A DNA stretch of 64,000 bases, taken from contig JAAALK010000086.1 in the NCBI GenBank assembly GCA_019279435.1, positions 2,170,001 to 2,234,000 of the forward strand, written 5' to 3'. A program made the translations under genes and the position numbers. Shown piece by piece: positions 23,431 through 34,439 of the stretch. Each line of letters opens with the position of its first letter. The stretch's first letter is position 1. The notes beneath the pieces are model-generated. The model was not told the origin of the DNA and searched no databases. It saw nothing but the letters and a program-made list of their open reading frames with translations. This stretch comes from Zizania palustris. Lineage: Eukaryota > Streptophyta > Magnoliopsida > Poales > Poaceae.

Positions 23431-23745
23431 ATCTTTGCCGAGTGTTTTTCTTGTGGCACTCGGCAAAGGCTAGGGTTTGCCGAGTGTCTGTTAGTGGCAC
23501 TCGGCAAAGCCAAAATTTCACCCCTGGCGCCGTCACGGCGTCAGCCAAAAAACTTGGCGGGGTTTTTTCAGGATGTTTGCCGAGTGCCTAAGGAGTGGCA
23601 CTCGGCAAACCATGCCTTTGCCGAGTGTGCAACTCTTTGCCGAGTGCATTCCATAGGGCACTCGGCGAACGTGTCTTTGCCGAGTGCCCGATGGAATGCA
23701 CTCAGCAAAGAGATGGACACTCGGCGAATATGCGTTTTCCGGTAG
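23430..23745. repeat. Right subterminal TTTGCCGAGTGC repeat array of the CACTA element
   Basis: At least ten GCCGAGTG/CACTCGGC words lie in paired orientation and end at the terminal TAGTG. Confidence 0.85.
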
Positions 23746-23865
23746 TGCCCCATGAACATCAGCTATTGCAAACATCTACCAGTGGAAGGTAGACATTACA
23801 AGCATTTACTAATAATATTGTTCTACTAGCAAATGTATAACTGTTACAGATTTTGGGCATGAAAG

Positions 23866-25123
23866 CTATGTTACCCGGATACGTTGATACGGATATGGAT
23901 ATGGATACGTGATACGACGATACTTCAATACGCCATTTTTCAAAAAACACGGATACGACGATACGCATATATATATACACACACACAAATATTAGTAATA
24001 CATGTAAAATAAAAAAATTGTAAAAAACTATCTATCAATCTATAGATTTAACAATCACACATTAAATATGAACAACATTAAATCAAATCAAGACAACTTT
24101 TCAGAAAAGTGAACAAATGCTGTAGAAAACCAGCAACACATCTACGCATGAAGTGAACAAACTCTGTAGAAAAGACCTTGTAGGCAGCCAATAGCCAACG
24201 CAGGCTAGCGCATGAAGTGAAGTTGAGAGAGGACCAAAGTCACAGACAGCAGAAAGCTGAGAGAAACAAAAGAAGAAAAGGGAGGACCTCTACTCACGTG
24301 ACGACATCGATCTGCTGGAGGATTCACATGGATCTGCTGGAGGATGCGGCGGGCGGGCGTCCACAAGCCGTGGCAGGCGGCGGCCGACGGCCGGTGGCCG
24401 GTGATGGGTGGCGTCCCCAAGCCATGGCGGGCGGCGGCCAGCGACAGGTAGCGTCCCCAAGCCGTGGCGGGCGACGGGTGGTGGCCGACGACGGGTGGCG
24501 GCCGACAACGGGTGGCGTCCCAAAGCCGTGACGGGCGGCGGCCGGCGACCGACGGCCGATGACCCACGACGTCCCCAAGCCACGACGGCGCATGCATGGG
24601 AGACGGCATGACGACCGTCGCAACTGGATCTGGGAGTGACCACGGGAGTGAATCAGGATGGGGAGAGAGGAAGTAGCCGGCGACGGGTGGCGTCCCCAAG
24701 CCATGGCGGGCGGCGGCCGGCGACAGGTAGCGTCCCCAAGCCGTGGCGGGCGACGGCTGGCGGCCGACGGCTGGCGGCCGACGACGGGTGGCATCCCAAA
24801 GCCGTGGCGGGCGGCGGCCGGCGGCCGACGACCCACGACATCCCCAAGCCACGACGGCGCATGCACGGGAGACGACACGACGACCGTCGCAACTGGATCT
24901 GGGAGTGACCACGGGAGTGAATCAGGATGGGGAGAGAGGAAGTAACCTGCGTTGCCTGTATCCTCCCGAATCCGATACGTATCGGAATTAATTTTATTAT
25001 TTGGAAAATAAAAAATAGTCGGACACGCACCGGATACATATCCGGGCGTATCAAATACGTATCCATATCCAAATACGTATCTGACACTGATACGCAGGCT
25101 TGGTGAACTATCCGAGCTTCGTA
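23866..25123. mobile_element. Putative non-autonomous Mutator-like element (1258 bp)
   Basis: It is flanked by a 9-bp direct repeat GCATGAAAG (23857-23865 and 25124-25132), the target duplication length of Mutator elements. Both ends hold inverted GATACGGATATGGATACG-like sequence (about 23880-23915, complement at about 25045-25100). The terminal 20 bp are only weakly inverted. The centre is a GC-rich tandem duplication. No transposase is present. Confidence 0.5.
24406..24950. repeat. GC-rich tandem duplication, two units of about 270-279 bp
   Basis: GGGTGGCGTCCCCAAGCCATGG begins at 24406 and again at 24685. The common 3' end AATCAGGATGGGGAGAGAGG lies at 24651 and 24920. The units also contain shorter internal repeats of the AAGCCGTGGCGGGCGACGG type. 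The open frames on both strands are compositional. Confidence 0.85.
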
Positions 25124-25132
25124 GCATGAAAG

Positions 25133-26033
25133 TAATTAAGTAAACGAGCCTTGTAGACTCTGTTTGGACGAAGAAAATAGAATGGTATGGAGGGGCATCG
25201 GTTACTGAATATCGATGCTGAAAGTCGTTTGAAAGATGAGAGAATACCCCGAGCAACATATCCAGCAATTTGATCTGCTGTTCTGCCATGAATTCATGCA
25301 ACCGGTCAAGCCATTGAAGCTCTGGAAGCTACTTCAGTAGGCCATCCTATGCTCTTTGGTATAATAAGCCGTGGCATGTAGCCTGCATCATGTCCCTTGC
25401 GAACCCCTGAATTATTCATGACTAATCACGCCGATAGTTTTATCTTTAAGCGCTGGCATCATTCTGATTATCCGTGTTTGAGGGGTATATTATTGTGTTG
25501 AAGACAACCAGTGTGAAGACATTTCTTACTTCTGCAGGTGTACCATGATATAGATTATGATAATCAATATTTCCATTACTCTTTGGTTTTGTAGTCACAT
25601 TCCTTTGTTCCATGTTGAACACACTCAATTAATTTGAGAACCTTTAGGTAGGCTTGTATTGGGATAAATACCTAAAAAGAAGAGATGGTTCTTCAATGAA
25701 AAATAAACAGACAATGATGTAAACAGCGATGAATGTAAATACGAGGACAATGCTCTAAACAGTACCGTAGGCATGAACTATAAGCAAGTATTGGAGGAGA
25801 GCATTCATACTGATACCAGTATCTAAATTAAGTTCTGCTAGAGAGAACTAGTGAAATTGTTCAGAGAAAAAGCAGAAATATTGTTCAACAATATTATAAC
25901 ACATTTTTGTGACAAATTTAACATTATTTTTTCCTGGTTTTCACACAATATCAAAATTACTTGGATCTTCTGGGTCTTGGTGCAACTATGTACCTATTTA
26001 CGTTCATACAATTTGAGATTTTCATAGATGTAG
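25133..26033. other. Unassigned sequence, possible minus-strand gene remnant
   Basis: Two short minus-strand stretches look protein-like. One is at about 25130-25290, reading HEFMAEQQIKLLDMLLGVF; the other is at about 25450-25630. I recognise no family. There is no continuous gene model and splice borders are not clear. Confidence 0.25.
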
Positions 26034-26041
26034 GCATGTAG

Positions 26042-26512
26042 TATATGTGGCCAAATAAGACCAGGCCTGATGGGGGGCACTAAGCCCAGCCATAAAAAAC
26101 ACAGCACTAGCATGACACATCACTATAGGTATAGTGCTAATGCTGGTCCAGCATTATGGATAGTGCAGTCTTGAGTCGCCCCCTATGCTCATAGTGTTAG
26201 CACAACATGACACAATTATTGGACCGGCAATAGAGCGGCACGACGCCCCCCACCCACCCACCTAAGTTGTTCGATCCTCATAGCATCAGATCAAGAACAT
26301 TCATTCGTGAGAAATAATCTGAATTTTGTCTCTGTAGTGCCAAGCTAGCACTAGCCTGGTGGGCCGATAGTGCCATAGTGCCGACAAGGCATGACTTGTC
26401 TTAGTATTGTTCCTAGGCCACACCCTAGGCACGACGTGTCAGCACAACACGGCACAATTAGAGTATAGTGCCAAATAGTGCTAGTGTCAGGCCGCCCATG
26501 TGGCCACCTATA
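26042..26512. mobile_element. hAT-like non-autonomous element (471 bp)
   Basis: The inverted ends TATATGTGGCCAAAT and TATAGGTGGCCACAT (right end, complement) are flanked by an 8-bp duplication GCATGTAG at 26034-26041 and 26513-26520. The inside has repeated AGCACAACA, GGCACAATTA and ATAGTGC words. There is no coding region. Confidence 0.65.
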
Positions 26513-26520
26513 GCATGTAG

Positions 26521-27354
26521 CATATGTTGGAACACATGCATTTATGTTGGTATCGTTTTTGGTCACATGCGTGGCTTGATAGATCTGCTTAACTCCAGTG
26601 CAGATCCTAAAAACTTAGGGTTCTAAGCATGCCAATCAGTTTGACCCTACAATTGATAAGGTACAGAAAACGTTAGTAGCAACGCTCATTGGCTATTGAG
26701 CCAATGGCCACGATACACGTCGGGTCACACGTATTGAGCGAGAAAATTTGTAGCATGTGATACGTTTAACCATTGGGTACCGTGAGAAAAGAGTCGAGCC
26801 ATCAGGCCGATCAGGCAATCGGCCGATATGCAGTACCCGCACCATTGGGCCGATGATTTGGCAAGCGATGTGCCATGCACTCGGGCCGATTTACAATCCC
26901 CGATGCCGATGAGATGTGACATAGAATTAAAGATAACCTACCGACTTGTACTCCGATAGAACCTAAATCTAGTATACTAGAAAACACATCTTATACTATT
27001 AAATCATCATAACAACAAGATTAGACTTAACCAAGATAGTTGCAAAATCATGAATAACTTATTGTACTTCAACATATTGGGCATACTTTATTCAGATGAA
27101 CGATGCACAACAATAGATCAAATGGAATAGATCAAGATATCAGACTTAACCGATGAAGCCTCAAAATACGATATATAATCTAAATCAATCTAAGAGATTG
27201 TAATGATGCAACCTTAGACGTAGCTGATACATCAAAATAAACCAACGATTATATTGACCAAACTAGTGCACTTCAAGAGATCGAAGCGATGCAGCCTTTA
27301 ACAACACTGATCTAGTCGATACAATCGTTGGGGTGGCAAGACTTACCCCTTCGT
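26521..27354. other. Unassigned, LTR-like spacer
   Basis: No gene seen. GGGCCGAT and GATGCAGCC-type words recur, as in some gypsy LTRs, but I could not find both ends of an element. Confidence 0.3.
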
Positions 27355-28281
27355 CGGAAATTGAAGTGATGTCGTGTTCCGATGACACTTTACCGTGACA
27401 AGGGGATCTAGGCTTGGAGTCGCCAAGTAATTTAAACCGCACTACGGGAATGCGATTCAATTAGCCGAGGTGTGAAGGGGCGGTCATACCGGCCATAGCG
27501 AGCCGGTCAGACCGGGTATAAACCAGCGGTCAAACTGTTGGGTTGAAGGGGGTTGTAGCTGGGTTGACTATGTACCAGCGGTCAGACCGACGCGTGCCGG
27601 CATGACCCAGTCAGACCGACCGCGTGCCGCCGGTCAGACCAACAGGCAGACGGCAGATCACCTTGGCTCATTGGCGAGTGCACCAACAATGGCGGCTTGA
27701 TGCAAGGACTTCTTGGTGTTGAAGGTAAGACCCTTGGCCCCTGCTAAATACTTAAAATCAGTAGAAATTCATCCTAGAGACCGAATTATCGATAAAAACC
27801 CATTACGAGGGTTAAACGGACAATTCACGAGTGAATCGATGAGTATTACCGTGATTATGACGCAACAGACGAATGGTTTACAACGCAAACCCACAAAGAT
27901 GGACGTGCCATGGCTAAATCTAGGGAAAAAAGATAGTAGATTGAAAAAAGAATGATTCTACGTGGTAGTAGATTAGATTGAAATGGATTTTTGGATCTCC
28001 CCTTGAATCGTCCTTTCCCCTATATTTATAGGGTGTGGTCTTGTCGTTCGTGGGTTTAATTCCTACTCTAAATTGATTTAGGTATGAGTCCAAGTCGTTA
28101 CAAATTCGTTAGAGATCAAAATACCTCGAGATTAGTCATTTTGGGGTCGGACTCGGACTGTGCTGGTCTGACTGGGGTACCATGGACGGTCTGACCGTCC
28201 TGTGCTAGGAAAGTCACATTTTTGACCAAAAATACCAATTTTGACAATGTTCACCATTAGTGCCAAATTTTGCTATCAACA
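27355..28281 (-). repeat. Truncated LTR related to the Tat-like LTRs of the 38-61 kb nest
   Basis: It follows the same block order as the LTR at 59383-60809. Blocks include GGAGTCGCCAAGTAAT, GATTCAATTAGCCGA, CGCAAACCCACAAAGATGG, a CCCCTATATTTATAGGG core, and the end CCAAATTTTGCTATCAACA at 28281. The expected TGTTGAC beginning is missing. It sits against copia remnants, so it is a solo or truncated LTR. Confidence 0.7.
28023..28030 (-). promoter_or_regulatory. TATA box in the truncated Tat-like LTR
   Basis: Minus-strand TATAAATA lies in the conserved CCCTATAAATATAGGGG context shared with the other Tat-like LTRs here. Confidence 0.45.
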
Positions 28282-29487
28282 GTCTAAATACTATGTGAAA
28301 TTGAGGAAGCAAACTCATTCTTTGAATTCGAGTTTGAAACGAAACACTTGGATAGAACAAGTTATGCATCGACTTGCAGCCAGAGCATGCGACTGATAAA
28401 TTTTAGTACAACAGTCCACTTACTTGGAGAGATTTGGCTTTGAAAATTAGTTATTTCCTTAAAAAACTCTATGGATAGAAGGTCAGCACAAGCAGACCAT
28501 AAATCCATATAGATCTAAAGAAGAGTGGGATAAATATTGGGACCCGAATTCCCATATATGAGTGCTATATGTATACTAATGTACATAGCCTACTGCATTA
28601 GGCTAGACATTATGTGTACCATAAACGTACTCAGAAGATCTAGCTATGTTTTCCTATGTGGAAGAACTGTAATATCCTAGAAATTGTCAAAGCAAAGTTC
28701 TGCATCGATTTCGACGAACCACTCAAGAACAATAGCTTTGTATGAAACTTCATCGTATCTAAAAGTTATGATAATTAATTCATATTAATACCCCCACTAT
28801 TATCCATAAAGATAATGTAACTTGTGTTGCACAAATACAATCAAGATATATGAAGAGCAATTTGATGAAGCTCATAAATTTATGTTCTTCTATGCTCATG
28901 AATTGTATAAGAAGAATGCAATAAAGATGATGCCCACCAAATCACGTGAAAATATTGTAGATTATTCACTAAATCTCTTCACAAAACATCTAGTTTTATA
29001 AGATTTATTTGTTAGACTTAGAGACTTGTGCATTTTAAAGAAAGAAACTTCACATAACACTGACAATAAGAATTGAATCTTAGTCAAGTAGAGTAAGTAC
29101 TTGAATTGATCTGAAAGATCATATGAAATATTTAAGTAAATTGTAATCTTTTCGTTTGAATGAATTTTCCTAGAGTTTTTTGTATTAAGGTTTTAATGAG
29201 GCAATCAATTCGTGCAATCAAGACACGGTATGTACTCTTTCTTCTAATTTCCCCTAAGGTTTTTAGGGAGTTTTGATGAGGCATATGCAGATCACATACA
29301 ATATCCAAGGGAGAATGTTAGGAAACTTAATATTCAAGAGAAAATCATCGATTGTTGGGTACGTGTATTTTTAGGAGTTTTTGCCTATAAATAAAGGGGC
29401 GTTGACAATTAAGAAGTTCAGTTTTTTCATACGTATTACGTCATTTGTTATTTTCTCGATATGTTCCTTATGTACCTAAGCACAAAC
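28282..29487 (+). mobile_element. Copia remnant with 3' LTR
   Basis: Degenerate RNase H C terminus lies at about 28780-29050 (DNVTCVAQIQSRYMKSN and a later ISSQNI/LLDLETCAF tail). It is followed by an AT-rich 3' region with AGGTTTTTAGGGAG repeats, then polypurine AAGGGAGA and an LTR at 29316. It is similar in layout to the copia remnant at 16.2-18.8 kb. Confidence 0.65.
29316..29487 (+). repeat. Probable copia 3' LTR
   Basis: It starts TGTTAGGAAAC after a purine tract and has TATAAATA at 29386-29393. The right border (CAAACA at 29487) is a guess. Confidence 0.45.
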
Positions 29488-29645
29488 AGTACTTTGAACC
29501 CTGCGTGCGTATGCATGACGTCATAACTAAGCTACGACGACGTCAGTGTACATGCATAAATTCTTCCATAAATTCTTCTACATAGATGAATTTGCAAAAT
29601 TGAAAAGATTATGTACAAATGTTCTTCAAAAACTTTTTGGGTTAA

Positions 29646-29816
29646 TGTGTTGTTTGGTAATTAATCAACGATACCAAACTATAGTAATGCTAAATTTTTG
29701 CACTACCAAATTTTGTAGAGTGGAACACGTGATGTTACATTTGGTTTGATACCATACCAATCTTTTACAGAGATGTTAGATGAGGATAGATGTTGCTATA
29801 ATCGCCAAACAATTTG
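29646..29816. repeat. Possible MITE with TTGTTTGG inverted ends
   Basis: TTGTTTGGTAATTA at 29650 is mirrored by TAATCGCCAAACAA near 29800-29812. No clear target duplication was found. Confidence 0.35.
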
Positions 29817-29819
29817 GAA

Positions 29820-30900
29820 AACGATGAGAAACAGTTGCATCTGCGTACGATCTTCACTTGTAATTGGATCTCGAACAATTAAGTAATGGGCCTCCACGCA
29901 TATTTACGTTGGGCTTCCAAGTCTAGGGCTCGATCACTTGTAATTGGAGTATTAATTCTGCTTTGTGCTTTGAATAACATTTTTTGGCAGCTAATGTGTA
30001 TACATACAGAGGGTGAAAACAAGTCAGAAATTAAATGAAGTTCTAAGATTTTCATTCCATGAAAGGAATAATTCCAGTAGTGCCATTCGTTTAACTCTTA
30101 AATAGTGCATCTCCATGGTAATGTCTCTCCTATTTTCAAGGATTAATTATACTTTTGTTCCAAAGTTGAGTCTACTCTATATTTTTATCGTACCTCGTGT
30201 ATAGTAACTGAGTTTAGAGTACTAAGGACAAAGTGCAAATATCCTGTTTTCTAAGGTGTGCTATCAAGACTCTCTGTACCGATCTCTTATCTTGGGTAAA
30301 TTTAGTGAGCCTCTATCACACCCGCTATCTATTTTTTCACTTGCTATCCATCACCTCTCTACTGGCCCACACAGTTGCCACCCCTTTTTTAATTGAGGCC
30401 AAGAAAAACAAACTATTATCCTATTCCTATACCTCGCTTCATTTTTAAGTTCTGGTTCAGTTTGATATCTAGAATTTGTTAGAGTTGGTCTAATAATAGT
30501 TTAATTCTAAAAAAGTCTTAGAATCAGAATAGATTAAAGTGCATGAATATATTAAAGGTATTTAGTTGAATAATATAATTTTTATTTTAGACTAAAATTA
30601 AAGGTTTAAATTATTTTTTTATACTATAGTAACTTAACAAACATAGAGTTATTGAGAATTGAGATCTTCAGAAACTGAACCTATGGATTTTATTTTATAG
30701 TTTTTGATGTTCTGCTAGCCAATGCCTCCCTCTTGGCTCCCCACATTCCACTCCGTTCTACCTCTCTTGAGAACATATCACTTATCATCGTACCGAGTTG
30801 ATTGGAGAGTAAAAGAAATATAAAGACAAGCTAATGAGCAGTAATTATCTTTGTGAGACATGCAAACACTAGTGGTCGTCATCATCCTGGCCGCATATAT
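29820..30900. other. Non-coding AT-rich stretch
   Basis: No gene, LTR or terminal repeats recognised. Short plus-strand frames have no domain. Confidence 0.5.
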
Positions 30901-30903
30901 TGA

Positions 30904-30906
<3 letters not shown>

Positions 30907-30970
<64 letters not shown>
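30907..30970. repeat. (AT)n microsatellite, 32 units
   Basis: An uninterrupted run of alternating A and T for 64 bp. All open frames across it are artefacts. Confidence 0.97.
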
Positions 30971-30977
<7 letters not shown>

Positions 30978-31137
30978 GTCCTCCTTGTACTGCGTCGTGC
31001 CTGCAGCCTGCCTGTGTCTCCCACATTAATTCCGACCATACACGCACATGCGCGCATCTTTAAACAACAAACAGAACCAAAATAAGAAAACGCATGCTGC
31101 GCGCAGGGCAGTACACGAAGCATGCATCACACACACA

Positions 31138-31302
31138 CAGGGGCGGAGCCAAGGTTTAGGGTGGGGGTTCCTAGGAACCCCTTGCAAAAAAAAATTAGTT
31201 ATTATTGTTAATTTTTCACCTTTTGTGCACCCCCTCAGATTTAATTCGGTGTACCGCTTAAAGCGGTGCACCCCCTTCAGTTTTACTCTAGCTCCGCCAC
31301 TG
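31138..31302. mobile_element. hAT-type MITE (165 bp)
   Basis: The left end CAGGGGCGGAGCCAAG and right end (complement) CAGTGGCGGAGCTAGA are typical hAT termini. They are flanked on both sides by CACACACA (31130-31137 and 31303-31310), consistent with an 8-bp target duplication, although this is low-complexity sequence. Confidence 0.75.
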
Positions 31303-31524
31303 CACACACATATAGTACGCCTGCGGGATCTTGGTACGTACATATCGGCTTTTGCGGGAGCTTGCAAATACAATGAAATGGCGCTCGAAATTAAAGTGAT
31401 GTCTCATATATTATTGCCAAAATGAGACGAGGCATACCGCATACATGAACTTTTGCGCTATCTAGCTAAGTTAATTAGCAGCATATATACGCACACCTGT
31501 GACCTAGCTCAGCTCGTGTCTTTT

Positions 31525-31646
31525 ATTAAAACTGTATTATTAGATCTCTAATCAACTATTTGTGTTTATATATGTATGTATGCAATGCATGCATGCGAAC
31601 CTAAAACACAAATTGCTGGAGATCTAATAATATATACAGTTTTAAT
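31525..31646. repeat. Foldback with about 43-bp arms
   Basis: Arm 31525-31567 (ATTAAAACTGTATTATTAGA...) pairs with 31604-31646, leaving a 36-bp loop. The arms are imperfect (small bulges and mismatches). It could be a MITE or a small-RNA-type hairpin; no target duplication was found. Confidence 0.65.
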
Positions 31647-31919
31647 ACTGTAATTACCAAACATTTTTAATTAATATAGTATAATAAAATATAAGAGTAA
31701 ATGAATAGTATAGCTTAGAGATGTTCTGTGCCCTAGCCCCTGGGTAAGTTAGAACGTTATTACTCATTCCTCCGGTTTTGATAGATACTGTGTATATATA
31801 AGGTTCCACATTGAGACCAAAAAATATCCCCTAACACGCTATCAAAAAAATTTAATCAAAAAAGAGGTATTACTAGTTCTTTGGACATACATAGATTGTT
31901 TGTGCTAGCCATTATAGTC

Positions 31920-32151
31920 GGGAGCGGTTTCTCTGCAATCGGAGAACTAACTGCAGAGGCCAGTCGGGCTCCGTAGCCGTCCGATCTTGATCGGACGGTG
32001 CGAAGCCCCCTTCGCTCTCTCCAAAGCCTCCTGCGAAGTGTATCCCACCGATGCGAAGCCCCCTCGCGCACCCGTCCGATTGAAATCGGATGGCGCTGAG
32101 GGGCTGACTTCTCTCTGTAGTCAGCGAGGCCGACTGCAGAGGATCTCAAAT
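31920..32151. mobile_element. MULE-like MITE (232 bp)
   Basis: It is flanked by CATTATAGTC at 31910-31919 and 32152-32161 (9-10 bp duplication). The ends are imperfect inverted repeats of about 50 bp sharing CTCTGCARTCGG and ACTRCAGAG words. The core has two further small palindromes (GTCCGATCTTGATCGGAC). No coding region. Confidence 0.65.
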
Positions 32152-32169
32152 CATTATAGTCATGCATAC

Positions 32170-33710
32170 ACGTGAAACTTAAATAGTCATAAATGTTTTG
32201 ATAAGTTGGTGAACTAGTATACGTACGGAACACGGTTAGATTTTTTATTTTTATTTAGGCACGTATTAAAAGTACCGTACGGAGGAAGTTTATAATTTAT
32301 ACAGCGTTTTGTGAGAGGGAAGTGACAATAAGAGCATGAATAATGGCGTGACGTCGGCATCTGGTAGAGGCCGGAGCCATGTATGAATTTTGATAATGTA
32401 GAGGTGAGAGAGATGAGAGAGAAGGATGGCATCGGTTGATCATCAAATGAGAGAGAATTAAGGAAGTTAATTATATGATTCTACTAAACCAATAATTAAT
32501 TAACCTTTTATATGTGTCGTATATATGTTTCTCTCTAATATTATATAGGTTGTCTTGAACATACAGACAAGAATTGAGAAATGGACTCAAATAACTTTGT
32601 TGCTCCTCATTTATTTTGCTTTGTAAAATATCAGTTGTTTTTTTAGAATGATATCATTTATTTGACAATAGAAGATGACATGAAAGAAAAAAAATGAAAA
32701 ATAGCGAGAAATTTTTAAATGATTCATATTTGAGAATGCTAAAACGAGTTACATAAGAAACGAGAGGTTTGTTTAAATATAACACGGAAATATTGTATTC
32801 GGTGGTTATACCACTTTTCATGAAATAAAGATCGATCCATTGTATATATGTGCATGCATGGAAGTATTGCATCCATGCATGCATGGAGATAACCAAAGCA
32901 ATATATGAAAGATGTACACAAAATAATTGAATCAATCAAAGGCATATGCATGCATGGATGTCCCAAGCTTTTCTTTTCCCATCCGTGTCTTTGATCTCTT
33001 TTTACATCTGTCCTGCACTAGTATATTTTGCATGCATGCATCATGCATGCGAGCATGACTAAGCTTTTCTTTTCTCCTTGTCTTTGATTCATTGAATGAT
33101 TTTTTTGGTGGCGGGTACTATATTGTTCCATCGTTGTCGCTGAAAACCTCAAACTTACATCTCATCACCATACAAACACAAAGAGTGTACTATCAAAAAA
33201 CGCGACGAAATATATATACAAATGCTTGTACACTGTGCATGGCATGCACGCTTTGTCCCCACTAAACTCCCTAACCACTGAGCAAATTGATGTGAAGGAC
33301 TCAAGGCCCGCACTTCGGTGATCTACGACATGGCGTCGCTAGGGTTTCTTTTGTTTTTCTGTCATGTAGACATGTAGTTCGTGCGCTTTACACGCTATCA
33401 TGGTCGAAACATTTCTTTTTTTCTTTTGTAACGAATATTCGAGGCGTGTAGCTAGCTAGCTAAACCATGCATGAATTGAATGTATACATACATGTCAGAT
33501 ATGCTCTTTATTTGTCCCATAATATTGTAATATAATATCAGAGTTAGATACACCTACAAATTCGTTGTACTAGCTAAATTACGTCAATTCTGACATTACA
33601 ATACTCACTATATATATATGGCGCGAGTTTTCTTTTTTCTTTCTATTTATTTTCATATTAATCATATGGTGAATTTTTATATAATTTAGTTTGATTCTCG
33701 CTACTCCAAA
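32170..33710. other. Non-coding stretch rich in CATGCATG words
   Basis: No gene seen. CATGCATG occurs several times at 32850-33060. A roughly 96-bp direct repeat is centred on AAGCTTTTCTTTTC at 32965 and 33061. Confidence 0.5.
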
Positions 33711-33714
33711 TCGT

Positions 33715-33930
33715 CATTGTAGTGGCGTTGGGCAAAAACACTGTAGCGGCAGGCTATTAGAAGCCCGCCACTACAGTGGTTCCAGGCGCTGCCTCGCCAG
33801 CGACCGCCACTACTAGTGGCGGTCGGTGCTGACGTCAGCACCGATCGCCACTACTATTGTCACTAGTAGTGGCGGACAGAAAACTGCTCGCCACTGCTAC
33901 ACTGTCCACCACTGATGATTTGATGACATC
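33715..33930. repeat. Palindrome-rich subterminal region of a decayed CACTA element
   Basis: Hairpin arms 33739-33755 and 33761-33779 are followed by repeated GCCACTACTAGTGGCGG words and a perfect 20-bp palindrome at 33824-33843. GTGGCGG-type subterminal repeats are usual at CACTA ends. It precedes TNP2 sequence by 0.5 kb. Confidence 0.65.
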
Positions 33931-34439
33931 ACTTGCGACCGTCACTACTATTCTGACTATAAATATACAGCTCCTTTCTCCCCAAGCCCGAAGCTACCAG
34001 AGTTCGCATTTTGGTCCGTACAATGGTAACAAAAATCTAGAAAAAGAGGGGGAGGCTTTGTTTTCGTTTATTTTGAAGGATTTCTTTCTAGGAGGTAAAT
34101 CCATGCCGAATATCACATTTATTTTCTATTTAATCATATATATAATGAGTTATTAGCGTTTTACTAATTTAGGATTTATGAATAGAAATTTTCAAATATT
34201 CTTCCATTTATAGTGTTTCTTTCTCCCAAATGAAGAAATATGACCCTCCTCACAATTATTCATCACTTGTATATATTTTTACGTCGTTTTAATCTATTTT
34301 TTAATTTGATTTATGATTATAGATCTAGAGTTATGTTGTTTGGAGAGAGAAACCAATGTAATTAATTTATTTAATAATTTTTTTCTACTTAATACATAGT
34401 TTGAATTAAAGCATTTTTAAAATAATATATATGTTTTAG

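Larger units (their letters stand above)
20560..23747. mobile_element. Non-autonomous CACTA transposon (3188 bp)
   Basis: The left end is CACTACGGGAA and the right end is TTCCGGTAGTG, an imperfect CACTA inverted terminal repeat. It is flanked by a 3-bp duplication CCC (20557-20559 and 23748-23750). Subterminal arrays of TTTGCCGAGTGC in both orientations fill both ends. No transposase motif is present, so it would depend on TNP-type proteins supplied in trans. Confidence 0.92.

Noticed and set aside
24205..25301. Minus-strand frames of 235 and 325 codons
   Set aside because: They run through the GC-rich tandem duplication; the repeats are readable in several frames on both strands, so composition is the likely cause.
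30778..31123. Open frames across the (AT)n tract
   Set aside because: Ile-Tyr alternation from the microsatellite; not coding.
33300..33360. ATGGCGTCGCTAGGGTTTC, which looks like a plant gene start
   Set aside because: The frame closes after a few codons and no downstream exon is visible.
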